Of a stretch of 64,000 nt of DNA, positions 11,115 through 19,868 are shown piece by piece; position 1 is the first letter of the stretch; each line of letters begins with the position of its first letter. The notes under the pieces are model-generated. The model was not told the DNA's origin. It saw nothing but the letters and a program-made list of their open reading frames with translations, and ran no database searches. The stretch lies in assembly GCA_902537445.1 (NCBI GenBank), contig CACBBI010000002.1:26765-90764 (forward strand), in the 5' to 3' direction. This DNA is from an uncultured Prochlorococcus sp. Its GTDB lineage: Bacteria; Cyanobacteriota; Cyanobacteriia; PCC-6307; Cyanobiaceae. The position numbers were made by a program, and so were the translations under genes.

Positions 11115-12059
11115 ATGAAATATTTGAAGAAAATTAATATGCAGCGAAGTTCAACATGGATACTGAAAAGTTTGTGGGGAGCTTGTGAGCGATGGAGCAA
11201 ATCTGATTGCGTTGATTTAAGCGCTGCATTTGCATACTACACACTTCAATCATTTTTTCCTATTCTTCTAATTTCTCTTTCAATAGCTTCATGGTTCTTA
11301 GGAAAACAAGAGGGATTAGATCAACAAATAATTGCTATTGCTTCTCAGATTTTACCTCCTTCAGTAGTTGAGTTAGTAGAAACAACATTATTTAATTTGA
11401 TAGATCAAGGTTTTGGAGCAGGTATCCTAGGGGCTATGTTTTTGCTTTTTACAGCAGGAAATGCATATCTATCTCTTCAAAGAGGTTCGGATAGGCTTTG
11501 GGAAGACGAAATACCTTCTAAAAAAGTAAATGCTGCTTGGAGAGTGCAAGCTTCGAGATTTCTCAGAAATAGAGTTGAAGCCTTTTTAATAGTATTCTTT
11601 ATTGGTTTTTTAATGGTACTAGATCAGATTAGTGCAAATCTTAGGATGATCCCAAGTAACGTTTTAGAAAATCTTTCAAAATCTAATAATCTTATTTCTG
11701 ATTTATTATTAAAGTTACCGCTATTGCAAGTTGGTCAGTTTGCAATACCACTAATCGGATTTTCTTTAATGGCTCTTTTATTACAAGCCCTTTTACCAAG
11801 TCGAAAAGTTCCTTTAAAACCACTTTTACCTGGATCATTTCTTATTGGAATTGGCCTAACTACTTTGAACCTAGCAGTAAGTAAAAGTATTCTTTCACTT
11901 GGAGTAAGATTTCAAGCATATGGTTTTATTGGAGGTTTTCTTGTACTTACTTTATGGGTATGGCTATTAGGAGTGATTTTATATTTTGGACAGTGCTGGA
12001 GCGTAGTTATTGCTAGTATGACTTTATTAAATAAAAAAAGAAATTATAAAAAACAATAA
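11115..12059 (+). CDS. YihY/virulence factor BrkB family membrane protein
   Basis: 314 aa; DLSAAFAYYTLQSFFPILLISLSI, multi-TM, YGFIGGFLVLTLWVWLLGVILYFG. Confidence 0.9.
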   Translation: MKYLKKINMQRSSTWILKSLWGACERWSKSDCVDLSAAFAYYTLQSFFPILLISLSIASWFLGKQEGLDQQIIAIASQILPPSVVELVETTLFNLIDQGFGAGILGAMFLLFTAGNAYLSLQRGSDRLWEDEIPSKKVNAAWRVQASRFLRNRVEAFLIVFFIGFLMVLDQISANLRMIPSNVLENLSKSNNLISDLLLKLPLLQVGQFAIPLIGFSLMALLLQALLPSRKVPLKPLLPGSFLIGIGLTTLNLAVSKSILSLGVRFQAYGFIGGFLVLTLWVWLLGVILYFGQCWSVVIASMTLLNKKRNYKKQ

Positions 12060-12064
12060 CTAAG

Positions 12065-12406
12065 ATGAATTATTTCCTTAAAGCTAATAAAAATCTTCTA
12101 ACTTACTCATTAATCATACTTATATTTATTCCAATTTTTGGAATAAACTTTTTCATAAGCTTTCTCGGTAATATCCTACTCCTATTATTTTTAATTACTC
12201 TACTATTAGTAATTTTAGTATTTGTAGGTTTTAACTCTTACAAATCAAAAATAAGTACTTGTAATAGTTGTGGTGCTATATCCCTAGGCTTAAGTGAAAA
12301 CTGCATGAATTGTGGGGCAAATCTAGAAAATATTAGTAAAAACAATCAATCTGATAATAAACCTAGTGAAAGTACCATTGAAGTGGAAGCAGAAGAAGTA
12401 AAGTAA
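12065..12406 (+). CDS. Small membrane protein with C-terminal zinc-ribbon (CX2C...CX2C)
   Basis: Two TM segments then STCNSCGAISLGLSENCMNCGANLE. Confidence 0.6.
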   Translation: MNYFLKANKNLLTYSLIILIFIPIFGINFFISFLGNILLLLFLITLLLVILVFVGFNSYKSKISTCNSCGAISLGLSENCMNCGANLENISKNNQSDNKPSESTIEVEAEEVK

Positions 12407-12410
12407 AATG

Positions 12411-12557
12411 CTAACCTATTCCAATTTGTCTAAGAATACTTTGTCCAGTAATTAATTCAGTCCCAAGTCCAATCAAAATACCCATCATTGCCATACGACC
12501 ATTCCAGGTTTCTGCGAAATTTACGAAGCCAAATCTTGGTTGATTGTCATTATTCAT
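12411..12557 (-). CDS. hli: High-light-inducible protein (Hli, 48 aa)
   Basis: Not in ORF track; translation MNNDNQPRFGFVNFAETWNGRMAMMGILIGLGTELITGQSILRQIGIG*; chlorophyll-binding ETWNGRMAM motif. Confidence 0.9.
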   Translation of the reverse strand: MNNDNQPRFGFVNFAETWNGRMAMMGILIGLGTELITGQSILRQIGIG

Positions 12558-12626
12558 AATTAACTAGATTATCTTTCAAATCATTTTAACGTTTTAAGGA
12601 AGAATTTATGATAAATAATAAATTAA

Positions 12627-13010
12627 TTATTTAACATGTCTTACTCCATCAACAGGTCGATACTCATCTCCAGTTAATTCCTCAAATACAATGGCTGGCA
12701 ATCCTGTATCAAACATTGTTTGCAATGCTTCTTTTAACATAGGATTCCAACCTCCAGTACTAACTTTTCCATGTCTTACAGTCCAGTCCCAAGTCCCTTG
12801 AAGATCTCTGGGAAGTCTACCTTCTCTATCTCTTCGGGCGACTAAGTCTAAAGATTCAACTATACCAACAATAACTGGATTTTTACCGTAAGAAGGAGTA
12901 AGACTTAGTTCAAGTCTCACTGGATCTTCTTTAACTATTTTTAAACGAAACCTTGGTGGCAACTTGAGGGATCTTATTACCGCTGAGACAATTTTTGTTC
13001 TTAATTCCAA
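12627..13010 (-). CDS. Conserved cyanobacterial hypothetical protein
   Basis: 127 aa well-formed ORF, no family recognised. Confidence 0.7.
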   Translation of the reverse strand: MELRTKIVSAVIRSLKLPPRFRLKIVKEDPVRLELSLTPSYGKNPVIVGIVESLDLVARRDREGRLPRDLQGTWDWTVRHGKVSTGGWNPMLKEALQTMFDTGLPAIVFEELTGDEYRPVDGVRHVK

Positions 13011-13034
13011 TTTTTTTCCTTAGATGTAATTTAA

Positions 13035-13298
13035 TTAATCAGTTGTTGAACCTTTTTCTTCTAATGTAGAGTTATCGTCATTAGAAAATCTAACTGTTAA
13101 TAGTTCCTCTTCTGTTATGTTTCCTGATTTATCTAATAGTTCTGGATGTATTGTGTACTTTTTTTGTTTAAAACTTGAAGTACTGAAACGTTTATTTTTA
13201 TTATCGGATATACCCCAGCCATTAGACATTACTTTAAAAGCTTTCCAAACTAAATAAGTTAAGGCTGCAGAATATATGATTGGAAATAGAATAGTCAT
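13035..13298 (-). CDS. Small membrane protein, DUF2973-like
   Basis: N-terminal TM plus HPELLDKSGNITEEELLTVRF tail. Confidence 0.5.
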   Translation of the reverse strand: MTILFPIIYSAALTYLVWKAFKVMSNGWGISDNKNKRFSTSSFKQKKYTIHPELLDKSGNITEEELLTVRFSNDDNSTLEEKGSTTD

Positions 13299-13470
13299 TA
13301 AACTTATAAATTAGTTAGTTATATGTTTAATATCATAGCCCGAAAAAAAGAAATTTAGCTAATTTAAGTTATTAAATTATTCTCTAGATTCAATAAATCT
13401 AATTAGTAGTTATATTTAAATTATACTGATATGGTGTATAAATCTTTCGAAGAACTTAAAAAAATCAAAA

Positions 13471-14592
13471 TTGAAAAGATACATCCAAAAGCTATTACTA
13501 ATCGCCTCATTTACTATGTTGGGCATTACATATCCTTCAAAAGTAATATCCCAACCATTAAGTAAATCTACAATTAATGAAGTTAATTTATCTTCAAACA
13601 AATCTTTCATAACTAAAGCTGTAGAAAGAACCGGTGCAGCTGTAGTGACAATTGATACACAAAGATATATCAAAAAGAGAAAATTTCCTAGAAATTCTCA
13701 ACTATTTCTAGACCCATATTTTGAAAGATTTTTTGGATTAGATTTGCCTAATGACAATCGACCAAGGATAGAGCAAAGTCAAGGTAGTGGATTTATATTT
13801 GCAGATGGACTTATAATGACCAATGCTCATGTTGTGAATGGATCAGATAAGGTGATAGTTGGTTTAACCAATGGCAAAAAATTAGAAGCTAAACTTATAG
13901 GGCAAGACTTTTTTACTGATTTAGCTGTGCTAAAGATTGAAGGGAAAGGACCTTGGCCAAAAGCGAAATTGGGCAATTCGGCAAAGATTAAAGTTGGTGA
14001 TTGGGCTATAGCCGTTGGAAATCCATTCGGACTGGAAAACACAGTTACCCTTGGTATTATTAGTAATCTAAATAGAAACGTTGCTCAATTAGGAATATAT
14101 GATAAAAAGCTTAATTTGATACAAACAGACGCTGCTATTAATCCTGGCAATTCTGGAGGTCCACTATTAAATAGCGAAGGAGAAGTAATTGGTATTAATA
14201 CATTGATAAGATCAGGTCCAGGAGCGGGTTTGAGTTTCGCAATCCCAATTAATAAAGCTAAGGAAATTGCCTATCAACTTATAAAAAATGGAAAAGTAAT
14301 ACATCCTATGATCGGGATTAGCCTAATAGAAGAAAGCAATTCTGAGAGAAAAAATAATGTTATTAAAGTTGGATATGTAGTACCAAACAGTCCAGCTGAA
14401 AAGAGTGGAATAATGATAGAGGATATTATAGTAAAAGTCGGCAATAAAGAAATTGAAACAGCATCAGACGTTATAGACCAAATAAGTAAAAATGGTATTA
14501 ATAAACAAGTAAATATATTACTTAAGCGTAGAAATAAATTTATTAAATTAAAAGTAGTACCAACTGATATAACTAATCTAGGAAATAACTAA
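13471..14592 (+). CDS. HtrA/DegP-like trypsin-like serine protease with PDZ domain
   Basis: TNAHVV, DLAVLKIEG, NPGNSGGPLLN catalytic motifs and a C-terminal PDZ. Confidence 0.95.
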   Translation: MKRYIQKLLLIASFTMLGITYPSKVISQPLSKSTINEVNLSSNKSFITKAVERTGAAVVTIDTQRYIKKRKFPRNSQLFLDPYFERFFGLDLPNDNRPRIEQSQGSGFIFADGLIMTNAHVVNGSDKVIVGLTNGKKLEAKLIGQDFFTDLAVLKIEGKGPWPKAKLGNSAKIKVGDWAIAVGNPFGLENTVTLGIISNLNRNVAQLGIYDKKLNLIQTDAAINPGNSGGPLLNSEGEVIGINTLIRSGPGAGLSFAIPINKAKEIAYQLIKNGKVIHPMIGISLIEESNSERKNNVIKVGYVVPNSPAEKSGIMIEDIIVKVGNKEIETASDVIDQISKNGINKQVNILLKRRNKFIKLKVVPTDITNLGNN

Positions 14593-14597
14593 AAGAT

Positions 14598-14741
14598 TTA
14601 ATTGTCATTCTGTTTAAGTATTTCCACACACATAGAAATACATCTACCATCCCTTATTTCACAGTTAGTAATGCATTCAAAATAACTTTCAATAGGATCA
14701 GAAATTTGAAACTGTTTTTCTTGGAATTCATAATTTTGCAT
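14598..14741 (-). CDS. Small twin-CX3C cysteine protein (47 aa)
   Basis: Not in ORF track; translation MQNYEFQEKQFQISDPIESYFECITNCEIRDGRCISMCVEILKQNDN*; CX3C-X6-CX3C. Confidence 0.7.
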   Translation of the reverse strand: MQNYEFQEKQFQISDPIESYFECITNCEIRDGRCISMCVEILKQNDN

Positions 14742-14852
14742 ATAAATTATTAAAACTTATTTTTGTATTTTTCAGATTAATCAAGGACGGTAAACTATGT
14801 AAAGATAAATGAGTGATCTTACTTAGCCAAATGTAAACTTTAGTAAAAGTAA

Positions 14853-16481
14853 TCAAAGTTTTTTATGAATTTGAGTTTTTTCTAAAAAATATTCGTAATT
14901 ACCATAATATGAAAATAACTTAGCATCTTTAATTTCGATAATTCTATTTGCAACCTTTGAAATAAAATACCGATCATGAGAAATGATTAATAATGAACCT
15001 TTATAATTTTTAATTGCTAATTCTAAGTTTTCCTTAGATTGCAGATCCAAATGATTAGTTGGTTCGTCCAAAAGAAGGAAATTACTAGGATAAATAATCA
15101 TGAGCGCCAATGCTAATCTTGCCTTTTCTCCCCCACTGAGTTGTTTAATGTATTTAAAAACAGTTTCATTTTGAAAGCCAAAACCCCCTAAAAATGTTCT
15201 AACTTTTTTTTGGGACCATTCTGGAGACTTATTACATATTAAATCAATAACCCTTTCGTCAAGTGAAAGTGCTTCAGCCTGATTCTGTTCATAATAGCTA
15301 GTAATTATGTTATGTTTACCAAGATTAATTTCTCCAATTTCAGGAGATATTTTTTTCATAATAATTTTAAGCAATGTAGATTTGCCGCAGCCATTAGGTC
15401 CCAATATTGCTATTTTCTCCCCAGAAGAAATCTTTAAATTAATATCTAAAAAAAGAATTTTATCCTCGAAACTATGAGACAAATTTTTGATATTTAGAAC
15501 TAATTTTCCTGAGCGAGGGCACTCTGGAAAATTAAAAACAGGACTTTTTGATTTTGCTATGGGAGCCTCAATTTTAGAAATCTTTTTTAATTGTTTTTCT
15601 CTACTCTTTGCTTGAGAACTTCTAGTTGCACTAGCTCTAAATCTATCTATATACCTCTTCTGTAACTCAATTTCTTTTTGTTGTAATTGATATGCCTTAT
15701 TTTGTGATTCTTCATTCAAAGATTTCTGTTCGACAAAAAAAGAATAGTTTCCATTATATGTTTCAGATGTTCCTCTATCTACAAAAATTATTTTTTTACA
15801 TAATTTATCTAAGAAATATCTATCATGGCTTATTATTATAACTGCGATTTTAAGCGATGATAGATATTCTTCCAACCAAAAAATAGTTTCTAAATCTAAA
15901 TGATTGGTTGGTTCATCCAGTAAAAGTAAATCAGGTTTTTGTAAGATAATTTTTCCAAGTGCAACTTTCATCTGCCAACCACCTGAGAAATTGCCAACTA
16001 ATTTATCAGCATCTTCTATAGAAAAGCCTAATCTTGGTAATATTTTTTCTACATCAGATTGCATTTTATAACCACCTAAAGCTTCAAATTTTGCTTGATA
16101 TTTTGCGAGTTGATTTACAAATATTTCAAGTTCATCGGAATTTTTTTTTATATCCAACGATTTCATTTTATTCTCAATTTCTAAAAGTTTAATGGCAACA
16201 ATTTGTATATCTTTAAAAGAACTTTCTAATTCCTGTCTCACTGAAAAATTCAAATTACAATCAAACTCTTGCTTTAAATGGGCAATTTTAGGATTTCCCT
16301 CTTTAATGATCGCTCCACTTGTTTGCTCTTCCTCTCCAATTAAAATCTTAAATTGGGTTGATTTACCTGCACCATTAGAACCAACTAAGCCAACTTTTTC
16401 TCCTTTTTTAATCTCCCAACTAATATTTTTTAAAACAACATCTGTAGAATAAATTTTGCTTACATCTTCGAATCTAATCAC
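14853..16481 (-). CDS. ABC-F family ATP-binding protein (Uup/EttA type)
   Basis: Two ABC cassettes (GSNGAGKS/LSGGWQMK-like and [17 protein letters not shown]), no TM, LLDEPTNHLD twice. Confidence 0.95.
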   Translation of the reverse strand: MIRFEDVSKIYSTDVVLKNISWEIKKGEKVGLVGSNGAGKSTQFKILIGEEEQTSGAIIKEGNPKIAHLKQEFDCNLNFSVRQELESSFKDIQIVAIKLLEIENKMKSLDIKKNSDELEIFVNQLAKYQAKFEALGGYKMQSDVEKILPRLGFSIEDADKLVGNFSGGWQMKVALGKIILQKPDLLLLDEPTNHLDLETIFWLEEYLSSLKIAVIIISHDRYFLDKLCKKIIFVDRGTSETYNGNYSFFVEQKSLNEESQNKAYQLQQKEIELQKRYIDRFRASATRSSQAKSREKQLKKISKIEAPIAKSKSPVFNFPECPRSGKLVLNIKNLSHSFEDKILFLDINLKISSGEKIAILGPNGCGKSTLLKIIMKKISPEIGEINLGKHNIITSYYEQNQAEALSLDERVIDLICNKSPEWSQKKVRTFLGGFGFQNETVFKYIKQLSGGEKARLALALMIIYPSNFLLLDEPTNHLDLQSKENLELAIKNYKGSLLIISHDRYFISKVANRIIEIKDAKLFSYYGNYEYFLEKTQIHKKL

Positions 16482-16553
16482 TGTTTTAAAAATAGAATTT
16501 ACAAAATCTGTGGATTATTTACTAAAAAATATTTTGTGGAATAAAATTAAATC

Positions 16554-16730
16554 ATGAAAAGAATAGAACAAATTTTCGTGATTTTCATAGCTGCAGCTCT
16601 TGCAATTCCGAGTTATTGGTTTTTTTGGACTTTGGCTGGTGGAGGTGGCTACAACAAAAGAATAAAACCTATCCCTAATCCAAATAATAATTATTCGAAA
16701 CCTTTTCCTAAAGACCTCCTCGAGCCTTGA
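16554..16730 (+). CDS. Small single-TM hypothetical protein (58 aa)
   Basis: Not in ORF track; MKRIEQIFVIFIAAALAIPSYWFFWTLAGGGGYNKRIKPIPNPNNNYSKPFPKDLLEP*. Confidence 0.7.
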   Translation: MKRIEQIFVIFIAAALAIPSYWFFWTLAGGGGYNKRIKPIPNPNNNYSKPFPKDLLEP

Positions 16731-16938
16731 TTAACCACATTTTAGTTGCCTCATCATCAATGGTACTCAAATATTCAATAACCTCTTCTTTAGTCACAGA
16801 AATATTTAACTCGCTACCAATATCGCATATTTTATCTAAGGCTTTTTTGGGATTAGTTAAGGCTGTCATAAACAGACTTTGTTTCTTTCTGGAATCGTTG
16901 GCTATTAACTTATAGAGCTTTTCAGCATTACTGGACAT
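16708..16938 (-). CDS. Nif11-like leader-domain small protein
   Basis: 76 aa; SSNAEKLYKLIANDSRKKQSLFMTALTNPKKALDKICDIGSELNISVTKEEVIEYL resembles the Nif11/N11P leader pattern. Confidence 0.55.
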   Translation of the reverse strand: MSSNAEKLYKLIANDSRKKQSLFMTALTNPKKALDKICDIGSELNISVTKEEVIEYLSTIDDEATKMWLIKARGGL

Positions 16939-16972
16939 GGTTTTAAAATCTATTTATTAATAGATTATTACT

Positions 16973-17311
16973 TCAAGCTACATTTTGTTCATTATATTTA
17001 ATATTAGATAAATCATTATCCACATCTTTTATCTCTTTTGCAGAGGCATCTGCCATACTTCTTGCGTCTAAACATAAAACTTTTCTTAGTTTCGCAAAGT
17101 TAGCTGCGTGAGATTTTCTACCATCTTTTTGGGCATAATACTCAGACTGTTGAAGAATATGATGAAGATGAGTTAACAAATATGGACTAATTACAGCTGA
17201 TACCAAAACATCACTATTTTCATGATCGTGAGAATCAGAATTGACTAATCTTTTTTTCGGTTTATCAATTATCGACCTTTTAGGAGAATCAATTTTTCTT
17301 GAATTTTTCAT
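16973..17311 (-). CDS. Conserved hypothetical protein
   Basis: Likely start is MKNSRKIDSPKRS (track ORF is 19 codons longer); DUF-like body with ISPYLLTHLHHILQQSEYYAQKDGRKSHAANFAKLRKVL. Confidence 0.6.
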   Translation of the reverse strand: MKNSRKIDSPKRSIIDKPKKRLVNSDSHDHENSDVLVSAVISPYLLTHLHHILQQSEYYAQKDGRKSHAANFAKLRKVLCLDARSMADASAKEIKDVDNDLSNIKYNEQNVA

Positions 17312-17361
17312 GGGACAATAAAACAAATAATTGATACGGACATAAATTTCCTTACTAATAA

Positions 17362-17415
17362 TATACACAAAGATAGTATCCTTGACTAACTGTGTATACT
17401 AATAAGTAACAGTTA
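17362..17415. promoter_or_regulatory. Candidate operator: two interleaved inverted repeats in the divergent intergenic region
   Basis: TATACACA (17362-17369) N21 TGTGTATA (17391-17398); TAACTG (17387-17392) N17 CAGTTA (17410-17415). Confidence 0.3.
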
Positions 17416-17428
17416 TCAACTTTGACTC

Positions 17429-17731
17429 ATGGCTACCCGCCAAAACTCAACTAATGGGAAGCCTAAATCCCCCAGAATTCAGGTAGTTCTTCCAGAATTA
17501 ATATGTGAGCAATTAACTATTTTGGCCGATAATGAATCTAGGACAGTAAGTAATATGGCAAAAGTGTTAATACAAGAGGGTATAAAAAAATATTTCGAAA
17601 AAGAAAGTAAATCACCTGTTTCAGAAAATAATTTAAATACTGATAAATTTAGAGATGAACTTGAAAAACAAAGCGTCAGAAGATTAAAAAGAGCTCCTCA
17701 AAGGATTAGATACTATAAAAAATCTGATTAA
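17429..17731 (+). CDS. Ribbon-helix-helix (CopG-like) putative DNA-binding protein
   Basis: PRIQVVLPELICEQLTILADNESRTVSNMAKVLIQEGIKKYF matches the RHH layout. Confidence 0.7.
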   Translation: MATRQNSTNGKPKSPRIQVVLPELICEQLTILADNESRTVSNMAKVLIQEGIKKYFEKESKSPVSENNLNTDKFRDELEKQSVRRLKRAPQRIRYYKKSD

Positions 17732-17737
17732 AAATAA

Positions 17738-18442
17738 TTAATTTTGAGGCAATTTCTGTAAATCTACAGTTTTACCCATGACTACCAAAATATTTCCTCT
17801 TTCCAAAATATATTTTGCTGGAGGATTAACTGTTAACTCTTCAGCAGGCCCAGCAGCAAGAACATTTACTAAATAATTTTTCCTCAAATTTAAATCTCTT
17901 AAAGATCTTCCAATAAATTCCTCTGGAACAGTTATTTCATCTATACCAGTTTGATTATCTAGTTCCAATCTTTCGATTAGGTTTGGTCTTACTAATTCTA
18001 AACCTAATCTTTCTCCTTGCATCCTAGATGGGAAAACAACTTTATCTGCACCTACTCTTTTTAACATTTTTTCGTGCAAGTCACTGGTAGCTCTTGCTAT
18101 TACTCTTTTCACTTTGCTACCTTCACTATCCTTAGCAATAAGAGTTGTAGTTATACTTGCTTCAATAGGTTCACTAATACCCACTACAACAGTATTCATT
18201 TCAAGAATTCCCGATTCCTTCATAGACTCTTCATCAGTACAATCTACAACTCTTGCTTCTATGGAAGGTTCTAATTGCCTTAAATCATCAATAGCTTTTT
18301 CCGAATAATCTGCAGCCAAAACATCAGCACCATTACTAATAAGTTCTCTGCAAACTGCGGTTCCAAATCTTCCAACGCCGACAACTGCAAAAGTAAGTGC
18401 TTCATTTTCTTTCTTTTGAGACCACTGCCACCAATCAGCCAT
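17738..18442 (-). CDS. TrkA/KtrA-type K+ channel regulatory NAD-binding protein
   Basis: FAVVGVGRFGTAVCREL Rossmann motif, RCK N and C domains, next to a TrkH-like gene. Confidence 0.92.
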   Translation of the reverse strand: MADWWQWSQKKENEALTFAVVGVGRFGTAVCRELISNGADVLAADYSEKAIDDLRQLEPSIEARVVDCTDEESMKESGILEMNTVVVGISEPIEASITTTLIAKDSEGSKVKRVIARATSDLHEKMLKRVGADKVVFPSRMQGERLGLELVRPNLIERLELDNQTGIDEITVPEEFIGRSLRDLNLRKNYLVNVLAAGPAEELTVNPPAKYILERGNILVVMGKTVDLQKLPQN

Positions 18443-18460
18443 AATAAAACTTAGTCAATT

Positions 18461-19864
18461 CTAAACATATAGATCAGCCCTAGGATAGCCAATTCTCTTT
18501 TGTCTATCTATTCTACTTTTATAAAGAGCCTGCCAAAGTGCACTTAAAAGCAAAAGGATCCCAAGTCTACCCACAAACATACCCACAATAATAATAAATT
18601 GACCAAAATGATTTAATTTTGCGGTTAAACCAATATCAAAACCAACCGTTGCAAATGCAGATATGCAAGTGAACAGAATTTCTAAGAATGTGAATGATTC
18701 TTTTTTTACAAAAGTATTAGTTGTACTAAGCAACATTGCCATTAAAAGAACAAAAAGCAAAGATCCAACTGTGATTCCAACTGCCTTTAAAATTACTTTA
18801 TCTGAAATTAATCTATTGCTAATAATTACATCTTTCTGACCTCTTAAAGTTGATCTAGTTGCTGCCATTAAAGCAATAAATGTAGTTGTTTTTATGCCTC
18901 CACCAGTACCTCCTGTACTTGCTCCAATAAACATAAGCGTCATTAATAATAATAGGCCCGTATCTGAGATAGAGTTCAAAGAAATCGGAAAATTTGTAAA
19001 GCCTGCAGTTCTTGCACTAACTGTTTCGAAGATAGATGACATTAACCGTTCAAACAAATTTAAATCATTAAAAAATTGACTATTTAGCAATGATTCAGTG
19101 ATAAAGAATCCTAATGATCCGAACAATATTAGAGACAAACTTGTCCTAATAACTAGTCTGGAATGGAGGCTTAATTTCTTATAAGAAAGATTTTTTTTAT
19201 GACTCCAAATATCATCAATAACCCGCCAGCCCAATCCACCCATAACAATGAGAAAAACAAAAACACTATTCACCAAATAATTTGTTCTATAGTCTTGAAG
19301 ACTATTTGACATTAACGAAAATCCTGCATTGTTATATGCAGAAATGCTGTGAAAAATCGAGGACCATAGCCTTTCCCAATTATTTTGAATGTCTACAAAT
19401 CCAAAAGAATATAAGACAATTGCGCCCAAGGATATGATACTAATCGCAGTAATAGCAATGCTTTGAAAAGTTCGACCAATTCCTCCAACTCCAAATTCAT
19501 CTAAAGTCTTTCCTTTGTCTAATCTAGTTCTTAGCTTTGTCCCCTTTACAACAAACCCTTGTAAAAATGTTGTAATGGCCATTAATCCTAGTCCACCTGA
19601 TAAAAGCATAAAAGCTAAGAAAACTTGGCCAAAGAAATTTAAATCAACACCAATATCTATTATGGTTAAGCCAGTAACGGTTATTGCAGAAGTAGATGTA
19701 AAAAATGCTTCCCACAAACCAACCTTTGAAGATGAACATAATGGAGAGCTCAAAATTAAAGTTCCGAGGCAAATAATAAACAAGCCTGTAACAATAGTAA
19801 ATTGAGGTACAGATAGCTTTTTGTAAGCATCTTTTAACTTATAAACCTTACTTGTGAATTTCAC
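18461..19864 (-). CDS. TrkH/KtrB family potassium uptake protein
   Basis: 467 aa multi-TM; SAITVTGLTIIDIG, SAYNNAGFSL, SARTAGFTNFPI, ASTGGTGGGIKTTTF, SAFATVGFDIGLT pore motifs. Confidence 0.95.
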   Translation of the reverse strand: MKFTSKVYKLKDAYKKLSVPQFTIVTGLFIICLGTLILSSPLCSSSKVGLWEAFFTSTSAITVTGLTIIDIGVDLNFFGQVFLAFMLLSGGLGLMAITTFLQGFVVKGTKLRTRLDKGKTLDEFGVGGIGRTFQSIAITAISIISLGAIVLYSFGFVDIQNNWERLWSSIFHSISAYNNAGFSLMSNSLQDYRTNYLVNSVFVFLIVMGGLGWRVIDDIWSHKKNLSYKKLSLHSRLVIRTSLSLILFGSLGFFITESLLNSQFFNDLNLFERLMSSIFETVSARTAGFTNFPISLNSISDTGLLLLMTLMFIGASTGGTGGGIKTTTFIALMAATRSTLRGQKDVIISNRLISDKVILKAVGITVGSLLFVLLMAMLLSTTNTFVKKESFTFLEILFTCISAFATVGFDIGLTAKLNHFGQFIIIVGMFVGRLGILLLLSALWQALYKSRIDRQKRIGYPRADLYV

Positions 19865-19868
19865 GATA

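Noticed and set aside
16708-16938. Complete lanthipeptide/prochlorosin precursor
   Set aside because: No core peptide after the GG and no LanM-like modifying enzyme in the window
17312-17368. Upstream extension of the 16973..17368 ORF (MYIISKEIYVRINYLFYCP)
   Set aside because: Runs through the probable regulatory spacer; internal Met (MKNSRK) is a more plausible start
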